A stretch of DNA of 64,000 nucleotides from Afipia sp. (lineage in GTDB: Bacteria > Pseudomonadota > Alphaproteobacteria > Rhizobiales > Xanthobacteraceae). Where the stretch lies: NCBI GenBank assembly GCA_017308575.1, contig JAFKEQ010000003.1, positions 434,001 to 498,000 of the forward strand, read 5' to 3'. Below the pieces are notes generated by a model. That model had not been told where the DNA came from. It did no database searches and was given only the letters and a program-made list of their open reading frames with translations. A program made the translations under genes and the position numbers. Each line of letters begins with the position of its first letter. Position 1 is the stretch's first letter. Positions 9,067-17,703 of this stretch are shown here, piece after piece.

Positions 9067-9570
9067 ATGAGTGACGAGGCGCGAAAGCCGTTTCCGGTAT
9101 CATGGGATCAGTTTCACCGCGATGCCCGCGCGCTGGCGTGGCGGCTGAACGGGGCAGGGCCATTCGAAGCGATGGTGGCGGTGACGCGCGGCGGCCTTGT
9201 GCCCGCGGCGATTGTCGCGCGCGAGATCGGCATCCGCGTGATCGATACGCTGTGCGTGTCGAGCTACAGCCACACCTCGCAGGTCAGCGAACCGCAGGTG
9301 CTGAAGGGTATTTCAGACGCGGTGGCGCGGCTCGGTGGCGGCACCGGCAAGGGCCTGCTGGTGGTCGAAGACCTCGTGGACACCGGCAAGACCGCGCGGA
9401 TCGTGCGAGACCTGGTGCCGCAGGCGCATATCGCCGCGGTTTACGCCAAGCCAATGGGCAGGCCGCTGGTCGACACCTTCATCACGGAAGTGTCGCAGGA
9501 TACCTGGATTTTCTTTCCGTGGGACACCGGGCTGTCGTACCTGCCGCCGATCAAGGACGGCGCGGCTTAG
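9067..9570 (+). CDS. gpt: Xanthine phosphoribosyltransferase
   Basis: Purine salvage enzyme that joins xanthine (and often guanine) to PRPP. 167 residues from the start at 9067, which follows an AAGG a few bases upstream; the frame is open from 9046 but that would overlap the preceding gene. The PRPP-binding motif is [14 protein letters not shown] (about 99-112); [17 protein letters not shown] is the family N-terminal loop, and the C-terminal DTWIFFPWD is characteristic of Gpt. Cytosolic or membrane-peripheral. Confidence 0.9.
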   Translation: MSDEARKPFPVSWDQFHRDARALAWRLNGAGPFEAMVAVTRGGLVPAAIVAREIGIRVIDTLCVSSYSHTSQVSEPQVLKGISDAVARLGGGTGKGLLVVEDLVDTGKTARIVRDLVPQAHIAAVYAKPMGRPLVDTFITEVSQDTWIFFPWDTGLSYLPPIKDGAA

Positions 9571-9632
9571 AGAAGCAAACGCGTGATCTTTTCTCACGTT
9601 CGACCGTCATCACCGGGCTTGACCCTGTAATT

Positions 9633-9711
9633 CGTCATTGCGAGGAGCGAAGCGACGAAGCAATCCATTCTCTAAAAGAAGATGGATTGCTTCGCTTCGC
9701 TAGCAATGACG
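9633..9711. repeat. REP-like repeat, family A copy 2
   Basis: CGTCATTGCGAGGAGCGAAG ... GATTGCTTCGCTTCGCTAGCAATGACG, a near-perfect long inverted repeat of 79 bp between convergent gpt and the metE-like gene. Confidence 0.85.
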
Positions 9712-9715
9712 GAGC

Positions 9716-10747
9716 TTACCCCAGCTTCTCCCGTGCCAGCTTTGCGCCAGCGCCGAGGGCACGGAGCTTCGCCTCTGCGATGTCGCGGCGCATCGGGGCC
9801 ATGCCGCAGTTGGTGGTGGCCATGATGTTGGCCTTCGGCACGAACTTCATCACCGCTTCGATGGTCTGCACCACGTCGTCCGGCGTCTCGACAATCTCAT
9901 TGGCGACGTCGATCACGCCGGCCTGCACCACCTTGTTCTTGAGCAGGCCGAGCAGTTCCAGCGGCACATGCGAGTTGCGGCACTCGATCGCCACCTGCTG
10001 GATCGGGCTCTTGTCGATCGCCGGGAAGATCTGCTCGTACTGCCGCCACTCGGCCCCCAGCGATTCCTTCCAGTCGGTGTTGGCCTTGATGCCATAGCCG
10101 TAGCAGATGTGCACCGCGGTCTTGCAGGTGAGGCCCGCCGCGGCGCGGGTCAGCGCCTCGATGCCCCAGTCGTTGACCTCGTCCATGAAGACGTTGAACG
10201 CCGGCTCGTCGAACTGGATCATGTCCACGCCATCGGCCTGCAACGCCTTGGCTTCCTGATTGAGCAGGTCGGCGAAGGCGAAGGCCATCTTGACGCGGTC
10301 GCCGTAATAGCTGTCGGCCAGCGTATCGATGATGGTCATCGGGCCGGGCAGGGTGAACTTCAGCTTGTGCTTGGTATGCGCCCGCGCGGCGCGCGCCTCG
10401 TCGGCATGGACGCGGCCCTTGAGTTGCAGCGGCGCGACCACCTGCGGCACCATGGCTTTGTAGCGGTCCTTGCGGATGCCCATTTCGATCTTGTGGGCGA
10501 AGTCGATGCCTTCGACGCGCTCGAGAAAACCGTGGACGAAATGCTGGCGCGCCTGCTCGCCTTCGGTGACGAGATCGATCCCGGCGTCTTCCTGGATTTT
10601 GACCCAGAGCAGCGTGGCGTCGCGCTTGGCGTGATCCAGTTCCTCGCCCTTCAGCTTCCAGGGCGCCCACAGTTTATTGGGCTCGGCGAGCCATGCGGGC
10701 TTCGGCAGTGAACCGGCGATCGTCGTTTGAAACAGCATGGGGCGCAT
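9716..10747 (-). CDS. Cobalamin-independent methionine synthase family (MetE C-terminal-like) protein
   Basis: 343 residues, corresponding to the catalytic C-terminal half of MetE only, as in stand-alone archaeal-type or core-MetE proteins. TTIAGSLPKP at the start, LPGPMTIIDTLAD and VDMIQFDEPAF are family motifs. The expected zinc ligands are visible as His and Cys in HICYGYG, Glu in AIECRNS and Cys in TTNCGMAP. The likely role is methyl transfer to homocysteine or a related thiol; the methyl donor cannot be told from sequence. An internal start (MLFQTT, 10738) is equally possible. It is divergent from the GST gene, with 136 bp between them. Confidence 0.85.
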   Translation of the reverse strand: MRPMLFQTTIAGSLPKPAWLAEPNKLWAPWKLKGEELDHAKRDATLLWVKIQEDAGIDLVTEGEQARQHFVHGFLERVEGIDFAHKIEMGIRKDRYKAMVPQVVAPLQLKGRVHADEARAARAHTKHKLKFTLPGPMTIIDTLADSYYGDRVKMAFAFADLLNQEAKALQADGVDMIQFDEPAFNVFMDEVNDWGIEALTRAAAGLTCKTAVHICYGYGIKANTDWKESLGAEWRQYEQIFPAIDKSPIQQVAIECRNSHVPLELLGLLKNKVVQAGVIDVANEIVETPDDVVQTIEAVMKFVPKANIMATTNCGMAPMRRDIAEAKLRALGAGAKLAREKLG

Positions 10748-10883
10748 CCATCCACTCTTGTTGGTTGCCGCTTATCTGCCATGCAACGGCCTCCGCGTAC
10801 AGGCCGTTCGCGCCTGCGGGATGGAATGTGATCGAGGCTGCCGCTAGGATCGCATGATCCTCGCAAGCTGATGGACCTTCTGC

Positions 10884-11579
10884 ATGATTGAGCTTTATTA
10901 CGCGCCGACGCCCAACGGGTGGAAAATTTCGATCATGCTGGAAGAGCTGGGGATGCCTTATGAGGTGTTTCCGGTGAACATCCGTGAGGGCGACCAGTTC
11001 AAGCCTGAATTCCTCGCCATCAGCCCGAACAACCGCATTCCCGCGATCATCGACCGCGCGCCCGCCGACGGCGGCGCGCCGATCCCGATGTTCGAGACCG
11101 GCGCGATCCTGATCTATCTCGCCGAGAAAACCGGGCGCTTCCTGCCGAAGGATGTGCGCGGCCGCTTTCAGGTGATGCAGTGGCTGATGTGGCAGATGGG
11201 CGGGCTCGGCCCGATGCTCGGCCAGCACGGCCATTTCGCGCTCTATGCGGCGGAGAAAATTCCCTACGCCATCCAGCGCTACCGCGACGAGGCGGCGCGG
11301 CTCTATGCGGTGCTCGACCGCCAGCTCGGCAAGACCGGCGCCTATGTGGCGGGCGATGACTACACCATTGCCGACATCGCCTGCTTTCCATGGACCATGA
11401 CGCACAAGGCGCAGGGCTTCACGCTGGACGATTTCCCGCACATCAAGCGATGGTATGCGGACGTGCGCGCGCGGCCGCAGGTTCAGAAGGGCCTTGCAGT
11501 CGGCAAGTTCGACAAGACGCCGTTCAGCGACGAGCAGCGCAAGAACATGTTCGGCAAGACCGCGCAGCAGGCGCGGTAG
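10884..11579 (+). CDS. Glutathione S-transferase family protein (YfcG/YghU-like)
   Basis: 231 residues, cytosolic. The N-terminal thioredoxin-like domain begins IELYYAPTPNGWKISIMLEE; the TPNGWK segment is the hallmark of the nu-class YfcG/YghU group, which has disulfide reductase activity. ISPNNRIPAI holds the cis-proline and FETGAILIYLAEK the Glu-Thr/Ser glutathione-binding pair. An all-helical C-terminal domain follows. It lies upstream of another thioredoxin-fold enzyme at 11709 with a REP-like repeat between. Confidence 0.9.
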   Translation: MIELYYAPTPNGWKISIMLEELGMPYEVFPVNIREGDQFKPEFLAISPNNRIPAIIDRAPADGGAPIPMFETGAILIYLAEKTGRFLPKDVRGRFQVMQWLMWQMGGLGPMLGQHGHFALYAAEKIPYAIQRYRDEAARLYAVLDRQLGKTGAYVAGDDYTIADIACFPWTMTHKAQGFTLDDFPHIKRWYADVRARPQVQKGLAVGKFDKTPFSDEQRKNMFGKTAQQAR

Positions 11580-11590
11580 AGACAATAGAT

Positions 11591-11672
11591 CGTCATTGCG
11601 AGGAGCGAAGCGACGAAGCAATCCAGTTTTTTCTGCATCCAGATGGATTGCTTCGCTTCGCTCGCAATGACG
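11591..11672. repeat. REP-like repeat, family A copy 3
   Basis: CGTCATTGCGAGGAGCGAAG at the left and its mirror (CTTCGCTCGCAATGACG) at the right; 82 bp, the best preserved member of the family in this window. Confidence 0.88.
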
Positions 11673-11708
11673 AAAAGAAACAGAGCGCAATAACAGAGGA
11701 AACATCCC

Positions 11709-12326
11709 ATGCTCGAATTCTTCTTCGACTGTTCCAGCCCGTGGACCTATCTCGCCTTCGTCAATATCCAGCCGATGGCCAACGAACTCGGCGTCGAGAT
11801 CACATGGAAACCGTTTCTGGTCGGCGGCGTGTTCAACACCGTCAACAAGACGATGTACGAAACGCGGGCCAATCCGGTGCCGGCCAAGCAGGCCTATACG
11901 GCAAAGGACATGCAGGACTGGGCGCGGCTTGCCGGGATTAAAATCAAGATGCCGCCGACGGTGTTTCCGGTGAACGCGGTGAAATCGATGCGCGGCTGCA
12001 TCTGGGTGCAGCAGCGGCATCCGGATAAGTTTCTCGCCTTCGCGACGGCGGTGTTCGAAGCCTATTGGGGCGACGATCAGGACATTTCGCAGGATGCCGT
12101 GCTGACGAAAGTTTGCGAGCGCGTCGGCATCGATCCGCAGGCGTTCCTGGCCGGAATCGGCGAGCAGGGGATCAAGGACCAGCTCAAGGCCAACACCGAC
12201 GATGCGATTTCGCGCGGCGCGTTCGGCTCGCCAACGATTTATCTCGACAAGACCGACATGTATTTCGGCAACGACCGCCTGCCGCTGGTCCATCACAAGC
12301 TGATGCAGAAGCTGAGCGTGGCGTAA
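11709..12326 (+). CDS. 2-hydroxychromene-2-carboxylate isomerase/DsbA-family oxidoreductase
   Basis: 205 residues of DsbA/kappa-GST fold without signal peptide. The N-terminus MLEFFFDCSSPWTYLA contains the active-site serine region of 2-hydroxychromene-2-carboxylate isomerases (SSPWTYL) rather than a CxxC. ISRGAFGSPTIYLD carries the cis-proline loop and MYFGNDRLPLV is the family C-terminal motif. The classical reaction is a glutathione-dependent step in aromatic ring degradation; here the substrate is unknown, and adjacent GST and quinone reductase genes suggest a detoxification context. Confidence 0.87.
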   Translation: MLEFFFDCSSPWTYLAFVNIQPMANELGVEITWKPFLVGGVFNTVNKTMYETRANPVPAKQAYTAKDMQDWARLAGIKIKMPPTVFPVNAVKSMRGCIWVQQRHPDKFLAFATAVFEAYWGDDQDISQDAVLTKVCERVGIDPQAFLAGIGEQGIKDQLKANTDDAISRGAFGSPTIYLDKTDMYFGNDRLPLVHHKLMQKLSVA

Positions 12327-12350
12327 ACATGCACGACGTTGTATTTCCGC

Positions 12351-12418
12351 TCGTCCCCGCGAAGGCGGGGACCCATGGGCCAAGAACTGGATTCCCGCTT
12401 ACGCGGGAATGAGCGGAG
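12351..12418. repeat. REP-like repeat, family B copy 2
   Basis: TCGTCCCCGCGAAGGCGGGGACCCA then GGATTCCCGCTTACGCGGGAATGAGCGGA at the right end. It matches the copy at 2505-2591 and lies directly upstream of the quinone oxidoreductase start. Confidence 0.8.
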
Positions 12419-12424
12419 GAGAGA

Positions 12425-13399
12425 ATGGTGAGAGCCGTCGTCTGCCGTGAACTCGGTCCGCCTGAATCCCTCACACTGGACGACATCCCGCGTGCTCCGC
12501 TCGCGCCGGGACAGGTGCTCGTTGCGATTCATGCTGCGGGCCTCAATTTCCCCGACGTGTTGATGGTGGCGGGCGACTATCAGCTCAAGCCGCCGCTGCC
12601 GTTCACGCCGGGCATGGAAGCCGCGGGCGAGGTGATCGAGGTGTCCGGTGTCGATGGCGTTCGCGTCGGCGACCGCGTGATGGTGAAGGCGCGGTTCGGT
12701 TGCTTCGCCGACGAGATCGTGGTGACGCCGGAGCAACTGCTGCCACTCCCTTCGACCTTCGATTTCGCGCAGGGCGCGACCTTCCTCGCCGCGCACGGCA
12801 CCGCATGGCATGCGCTGCACGACCGCGCGCAGATCAAGCCCGGCGAGGTCTTGCTGGTGCATGGCGCGGGCGGCGGCGTCGGCCTTGCCGCCGTCGAACT
12901 TGGCAAGGTGTTCGGCGCTATCGTCATCGCCTGCGCCTCAAGCGAGGAAAAGCTCAACGTCGCGCGCCAGCGCGGCGCGGATCATGTCATTCTGTATGGC
13001 CGGGAGCCTTTCAAGGACACAGCGAAGCGCATCACGGGCGGGCGCGGAGCGGACGTGGTGTTCGATCCGGTGGGCGGTGCCGTGTTCGAGGAGAGCCTGC
13101 GCTGCATCGCATGGGGCGCGCGGCTTCTGGTAATCGGATTCACCGGCGGCGTTGGAAACGCGAAAACCAATCTCGTGCTGATCAAGGGTGCGAGCGTGCT
13201 CGGCGTGCGCGCGGGCGAGGCAGCGCGTCATGATCCCGCGCTTGGTGCCGCGCGCGTTGAGGCGCTTACGAAGCTCGCGGAGGAGGGGCGCATCAGCCCC
13301 CATATCTCGCATCGCTTGCCGCTGGAGGATTACGCAAAGGCGATGCGGTTGCTGACCGAGCGGAAAGCGATCGGGCGCGTGGTGCTGGAGATGAGATAG
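12425..13399 (+). CDS. NADPH:quinone oxidoreductase (zinc-free MDR family)
   Basis: 324 residues, cytosolic. The GroES-like N-terminal domain includes AAGLNFPDVLMVAGDYQ and PGMEAAGEV; the Rossmann domain carries LLVHGAGGGVGLAAVELGK (about 142-160). The catalytic zinc ligands of alcohol dehydrogenases are missing, as in quinone oxidoreductases. IGRVVLEM near the end is standard. The start at 12425 follows GGAGGAGAG. The gene is convergent with the enoyl-CoA hydratase gene across a REP-like repeat. Confidence 0.9.
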   Translation: MVRAVVCRELGPPESLTLDDIPRAPLAPGQVLVAIHAAGLNFPDVLMVAGDYQLKPPLPFTPGMEAAGEVIEVSGVDGVRVGDRVMVKARFGCFADEIVVTPEQLLPLPSTFDFAQGATFLAAHGTAWHALHDRAQIKPGEVLLVHGAGGGVGLAAVELGKVFGAIVIACASSEEKLNVARQRGADHVILYGREPFKDTAKRITGGRGADVVFDPVGGAVFEESLRCIAWGARLLVIGFTGGVGNAKTNLVLIKGASVLGVRAGEAARHDPALGAARVEALTKLAEEGRISPHISHRLPLEDYAKAMRLLTERKAIGRVVLEMR

Positions 13400-13422
13400 A
13401 ATTTATCTTGAAAATTTCGTTT

Positions 13423-13539
13423 CGTCATTGCGAGGAGCATTTGCGACGAAGCAATCCACCTTGCTTTTCAAGAGTGGATTGCTTCGCTGAGTTTATCATC
13501 GGGCCGCGCTTTGCGCGGACCCGTTGACTCGCAATGACG
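13423..13539. repeat. REP-like repeat, family A copy 4
   Basis: CGTCATTGCGAGGAGC ... GACTCGCAATGACGG with AAGCAATCCA/TGGATTGCTT inside and the ATCATCGGGCC insert also seen in the copy at 3432. It sits between two convergent genes. Confidence 0.82.
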
Positions 13540-13560
13540 GGGCGAGAGATCGCGAACGCT

Positions 13561-14457
<897 letters not shown>

Positions 14458-14684
14458 CGCCGCGCCGCTCCCTGCTGCTCTTTGTGAGTTTCGTTGGTCT
14501 GATCCTACCGTGCGGGCGCGAAGGCTGGCAATTCGCGGACAGCGGAACGCAACCCTGCGATGCGCTCGCGCGCCGTCCGACAGTCTGTCAGCCAATTGCC
14601 CCGGCTGCGGCCGATGGGCCATTAACTTGTTCGGGCTTTGGGTCTAAAAGTCGCGCGAATCCATTTTCAGGACCCGTCAGTCCA

Positions 14685-15065
14685 TTGACAAACCGCGCAC
14701 TCAGGATCGCAGCCTGGCTGTTTCTCGTCGCCATCTTCGTTGCGACGGATGGACCAGTTTCGCTCAGGCCAAGAACAGGGCTATCGCCCAACGAAGAGAG
14801 ATTCCTTGCTCTCGGTGTGGTCGGGTTTCTGTTTTCTCTGGCCTATCCCCGGCGACTGGTCGCCGTCTTCGGGCTTTTGTTATTGTCGGTCGGCGCATTC
14901 GAATATCTGCAGCACTTCGTTCATGGACGGCACGGAACGGTCCACGACGCGATTGTCAAATGCCTGGGGGTGACAGTGGGCGTGATCGCAGGAAAGGTTG
15001 TTGACCGCTTTACATCAGCCGCGAACCGCTCCGGCGGTTCAGGTCCCGGTTCGATCGATCAATGA
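14685..15065 (+). CDS. Small VanZ-like membrane protein
   Basis: About 126 residues if translation begins at TTG 14685; the frame is open from 14484 but its first 67 codons look non-coding. Three predicted membrane segments are RIAAWLFLVAIFVATDG, LALGVVGFLFSLAYP and AVFGLLLLSVGAFEYLQ, followed by a HGTVHDAIVKCLGVTVGVIAG segment. The layout (early helix, then two helices with FEYLQ and a conserved D in the next loop) resembles VanZ-like proteins. Function unknown. It is the last gene before the split tRNA. Confidence 0.55.
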   Translation: MTNRALRIAAWLFLVAIFVATDGPVSLRPRTGLSPNEERFLALGVVGFLFSLAYPRRLVAVFGLLLLSVGAFEYLQHFVHGRHGTVHDAIVKCLGVTVGVIAGKVVDRFTSAANRSGGSGPGSIDQ

Positions 15066-15171
15066 GGCCGGCAACTCATCCAATGAGATAAGGGTGGCGG
15101 CCGCCGGAAATGCCAGCATGCTTTAAAACATCCATTGACCGGATTGCAGAAACCCTTGAGAAACGAGCCGC

Positions 15172-15212
15172 GCGGACGTGGCGGAACTGGTAGACGCAAG
15201 GGACTTAAAATC
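15172..15212 (+). pseudogene. tRNA-Leu(UAA), 5' half, cut by island insertion
   Basis: GCGGACGTGGCGGAACTGG, D-arm TAGACGC and anticodon stem GGGA with CTTAAAA loop start a normal tRNA-Leu, but after the shared core (ending at 15212) the sequence turns into AT-rich element DNA. The missing variable arm, T-arm and acceptor strand are found at 54667-54724; its CGTCCGC pairs exactly with GCGGACG here. The two halves are therefore one gene separated by 39.5 kb. Confidence 0.93.
15201..15212 (+). other. attL core
   Basis: GGACTTAAAATC, identical to 54667-54678. It covers the 3' side of the 5' anticodon stem, the whole anticodon loop with UAA, and the start of the 3' stem. Confidence 0.9.
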
Positions 15213-15287
15213 GCATATTGAGTTTGTCAAAATCAATAAAATATCATACAATACAGTACTTTATGGGAATTTGACTCCTCCGTAAAA

Positions 15288-15314
15288 GCTAGCACACTGC
15301 TAGCACGCTAGCAC
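15288..15314 (+). repeat. Three direct repeats GCTAGCAC next to attL
   Basis: GCTAGCAC occurs at 15288-15295, 15299-15306 and 15307-15314, between attL and the integrase start. Clustered short repeats here are what integrase arm-binding sites look like; they could also serve autoregulation of int. Related TAGCA/TAGCACGCT words lie at 54590-54610 near attR. Confidence 0.6.
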
Positions 15315-15348
15315 GGAATCCGAACCTGAGCCGTCGGCAGGAACGCAA

Positions 15349-16557
15349 ATGGCTGCTCGTCACGAAATCCTTGGAGGCAAGGTCCAACTCTACAAGCGGC
15401 CGGATGCCCGCTTCTGGCAGTGCTCAACGTCTATCGGCGGAAAACAACATCGGTCGAGCACGAAGAAGGAAGAACTATCGCAGGCCGAGGACGCGGCCGA
15501 AGATTGGTATCTTGAACTTCGGGGCAAGTTTAAGCGGGGCGAGCTCGGTGAGCTCGTCGCGGTGAACGCGGAAAAGACCTTCCAGGACGCAGCAGAACAG
15601 TTTCTGCGTGAGTTTCCGATTATCACCGAAGGTCAACGCAACGAAATCTATGTAAAGGGCCATGAGAGGCGCTTACGCAATTACCTGATCCCATTCATGG
15701 GAAAGAAGCCGCTGTCGGAAGTGACGGGCGGCTTGGTTCAGGAGTATCGTATCCATCGCATTGAAAAATCGAAAGAGAAATGGGGCAAACCTCCTGCGCG
15801 GAGCACAATGCACCAAGAAATCGTGGCGCTACGGCAGACGCTGAAGACCGCATTACGGCATCGTTGGCTCAACGCCATGCCGGACATCAGCGAGGCTTAC
15901 AAGCACAATACGAAAATCTCGCACCGGGCGTGGTTTTCGCTTCAAGAATACCAAAAGCTCTACAAGGCAACGCGCCAGCGCGTAAAGAAGCCGCTTAACA
16001 ACAAGTTCCGGTGGGACTACGAGCAGCTGCACGACAAGGTTTTGTTCATGACGAACACGGGCCTGCGTCCGGACGAAGTAGGGCGCCTGGAATACCGCGA
16101 TGTCTCAGTTGTTGACGACGCTGCCAGCGGAGAGACCATTCTGGAGATCGAGGTGCGCGGAAAGCGCGGTGTAGGCTTTTGCAAAAGTATGCCGAATGCA
16201 GTGCCGGTGTTTCAGCGCATGAAGAAGCGCAACAAGCCGAAACCGAGCGATCGGCTCTTCCCGAGCGACCACCATGTTCTTTTCAACACCATTTTGGATG
16301 AGTTGGACCTGAAGTTCGACCGCGACGGACAGCGGCGGACATTTTATAGCCTACGTCACACCTACGTTTGTTTCCGGCTGATGGAGGGGGCCGACATCTA
16401 CCAAATCGCGAAGAATTGCCGCACCAGCGTCGAGATGATTGAGAAGTTCTATGCATCCCACCTCAAAAACACGTTGGACGCTTCGGCCATTAACGTGCGG
16501 CGGGCGGTGCCTGCCAAGAAGGATGTGCAGGCGGTTCGACGGGGCGAATTAGCGTAA
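15349..16557 (+). CDS. Tyrosine recombinase/integrase of the island
   Basis: 402 residues. The N-terminal SAM-like core-binding domain is followed by a catalytic domain with the first arginine in NTGLRPDEVGRLEY (about 240), the LRHTYVCFRL box (about 335-345) and the nucleophilic tyrosine in MIEKFYASHL (about 366). The gene starts 136 bp inside attL and points into the island, the usual layout for tRNA-targeting integrases. It should catalyse insertion and excision at the tRNA-Leu anticodon loop. No excisionase is recognisable nearby. Confidence 0.93.
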   Translation: MAARHEILGGKVQLYKRPDARFWQCSTSIGGKQHRSSTKKEELSQAEDAAEDWYLELRGKFKRGELGELVAVNAEKTFQDAAEQFLREFPIITEGQRNEIYVKGHERRLRNYLIPFMGKKPLSEVTGGLVQEYRIHRIEKSKEKWGKPPARSTMHQEIVALRQTLKTALRHRWLNAMPDISEAYKHNTKISHRAWFSLQEYQKLYKATRQRVKKPLNNKFRWDYEQLHDKVLFMTNTGLRPDEVGRLEYRDVSVVDDAASGETILEIEVRGKRGVGFCKSMPNAVPVFQRMKKRNKPKPSDRLFPSDHHVLFNTILDELDLKFDRDGQRRTFYSLRHTYVCFRLMEGADIYQIAKNCRTSVEMIEKFYASHLKNTLDASAINVRRAVPAKKDVQAVRRGELA

Positions 16558-16662
16558 GCCCGTGAATTTGAAGAGATTGGCAGCGGATGGCTGCTCAATC
16601 CATGTGCGAAAAAGCGGCTTATCCCTTTGCCGACCTCGGGATGCGTCGTATAGATAGCCCAT

Positions 16663-16957
16663 GCGGGCGTGGCGAAACTGGTAGACGCATCGGACTTAAA
16701 CTATTGAGTGCCCTCGGGGAAACCCGAGGTGCAGAACTGCTCAAAGTCGGGGAAACCTTAACTGGCAATCCCGAGCCAAGCCTCTCTCCCGAGAGGAAGG
16801 TGTAGAGACTAGACGGGCAGCACCTACAGCTTCCAGAGCCAGGGTGAAGGGATAGTCCAGACCACAAACGCCAGATGGCGGCGGCGAAAGCCGAAGTGGT
16901 AAGAAAATCCGTGGGGCCGCAAGGCCTGTGCCGGTTCGAGTCCGGCCGCCCGCACCA
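16663..16957 (+). tRNA. tRNA-Leu(UAA) with a group I intron in the anticodon loop
   Basis: Exons 16663-16697 and 16904-16957 give an 89-nt tRNA-Leu with encoded CCA: acceptor GCGGGCG/CGCCCGC pairs fully, the D-arm contains CTGGTAGACGC, the anticodon stem is CGGA/TCCG around CTTAAAA (anticodon TAA), a long variable arm GGGGCCGCAAGGCC is present and the T-loop is GGTTCGAGTCC. The intron falls after U34. The gene starts 105 bp after the integrase stop and differs from the broken chromosomal tRNA-Leu (GCGGACG acceptor), so it is not a duplicate of it. It can replace the decoding function lost at the insertion site. Confidence 0.93.
16698..16903 (+). ncRNA. Group I self-splicing intron (tRNA-Leu type, IC3-like), 206 nt
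   Basis: P1: exon ACUU pairs with intron GAGT (16706-16709), giving the required U.G pair at the 5' splice site. P2-like hairpin CCTCGGG-GAAA-CCCGAGG at 16712-16729. Core segment CAATCCCGAGCCAAG is close to the conserved Q element of tRNA-Leu introns. P6 is CCTCTC/GAGAGG (16781-16796). P7 is GACTA (16807-16811) with TAGTC (16853-16857). A GAAA-capped stem CGGC/GCCG is at 16882-16893. The last intron base is G (16903). No open reading frame for a homing endonuclease is inside it. Confidence 0.92.
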
Positions 16958-16963
16958 ACTTAA

Positions 16964-17680
16964 CTACAGAATCTTCAACTTCTTGATGAACGCCCCGATC
17001 AAATCGAGCTTGGCGTCAATGAAGGCCCACATTCCCGTTTCAAGAAGATACCAAATCGTCAATCCCACTAACACGAACACCGTGGTTGAGATCACCTTCC
17101 TGCTCGCTATCCCCTCCCAGATCAGACTCCAGAATTTTCGGGAATAGTATTCATCGTCAAATTCGGGGATGTTCAGAAAACTCTTCGAGAAGTCGGAGTA
17201 AGAGACATTTTCTAAATTTCGAATGTATTGTGCACGCACGACATTCTCGTCCTTTGCGTGAAAAGCGCTTACGTCCGAATGCTCAAAAAAGGCGACTCTA
17301 AAGAACTTGTCTCCAATTCTAATTTCCCTAGCTCGGTCCGAAAAGTTAATGAGGGCGGTGCTGATTGGCCCGTGGAAAAGAGGATCGATTATGCCGACAT
17401 TTAGCGCGAGAATGCCTTGCTTCGTGAAGGTGGTCCGCAACGTTGCGAACCCGCTCACAGTAGCGGGCATACTGAATTCTTCCTTTGAGAGGACCCAGAC
17501 CATCTCCCTCGGTGCGAGGAAATAGGGTGATACTATTGGATCCTTGCGCCTTGCCCTGATTGCTTTCTTGCCAATCGGAATGATTTCCCCGACGGTAAGG
17601 TCGAACGTACTATTCTTGAGGTTGTCGGATGCGCCACCCGTTACAAGATTGCGATCAATGATCTCCTGGCCCACAATCAT
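16964..17680 (-). CDS. dCTP deaminase/dUTPase-fold protein with a C-terminal membrane segment
   Basis: 238 residues. Residues 20-135 follow the dCTP deaminase pattern: NSTFDLTVGE, ATLRTTFTKQG, VGIIDPLFHGPI and IRIGDKFFRVAF. In my alignment by eye, the position of the catalytic glutamate of E. coli Dcd (LEF after the second strand) is Ala/Thr here, and the arginine of the SSLAR motif is Lys. A hydrophobic stretch at about 196-213 and an amphipathic tail follow, which normal Dcd lacks. It may be a non-catalytic, membrane-anchored nucleotide sensor or a diverged enzyme. It ends 6 bp after the intron-bearing tRNA and is divergent from a dCMP deaminase gene 23 bp away. Confidence 0.72.
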   Translation of the reverse strand: MIVGQEIIDRNLVTGGASDNLKNSTFDLTVGEIIPIGKKAIRARRKDPIVSPYFLAPREMVWVLSKEEFSMPATVSGFATLRTTFTKQGILALNVGIIDPLFHGPISTALINFSDRAREIRIGDKFFRVAFFEHSDVSAFHAKDENVVRAQYIRNLENVSYSDFSKSFLNIPEFDDEYYSRKFWSLIWEGIASRKVISTTVFVLVGLTIWYLLETGMWAFIDAKLDLIGAFIKKLKIL

Positions 17681-17703
17681 TTTAAAGCTCCGGTGGCATA
17701 GGT

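Noticed and set aside
10748..10883. SAM or cobalamin riboswitch before the MetE-like gene
   Set aside because: I could not find the conserved core of either class in this 136-bp gap.
9633..13539. CRISPR array or IS ends
   Set aside because: The recurring units are long palindromes in separate gene gaps, not regularly spaced repeats with spacers, and no transposase lies between them.
14484..14684. N-terminal extension of the VanZ-like gene
   Set aside because: The first 67 codons are low in hydrophobicity pattern and look like spacer; TTG at 14685 fits the first helix better, though this is not certain.
15172..15212. Functional tRNA-Leu at the left boundary
   Set aside because: No variable arm, T-arm or acceptor 3' strand follows; the sequence leaves the tRNA right after the shared core.
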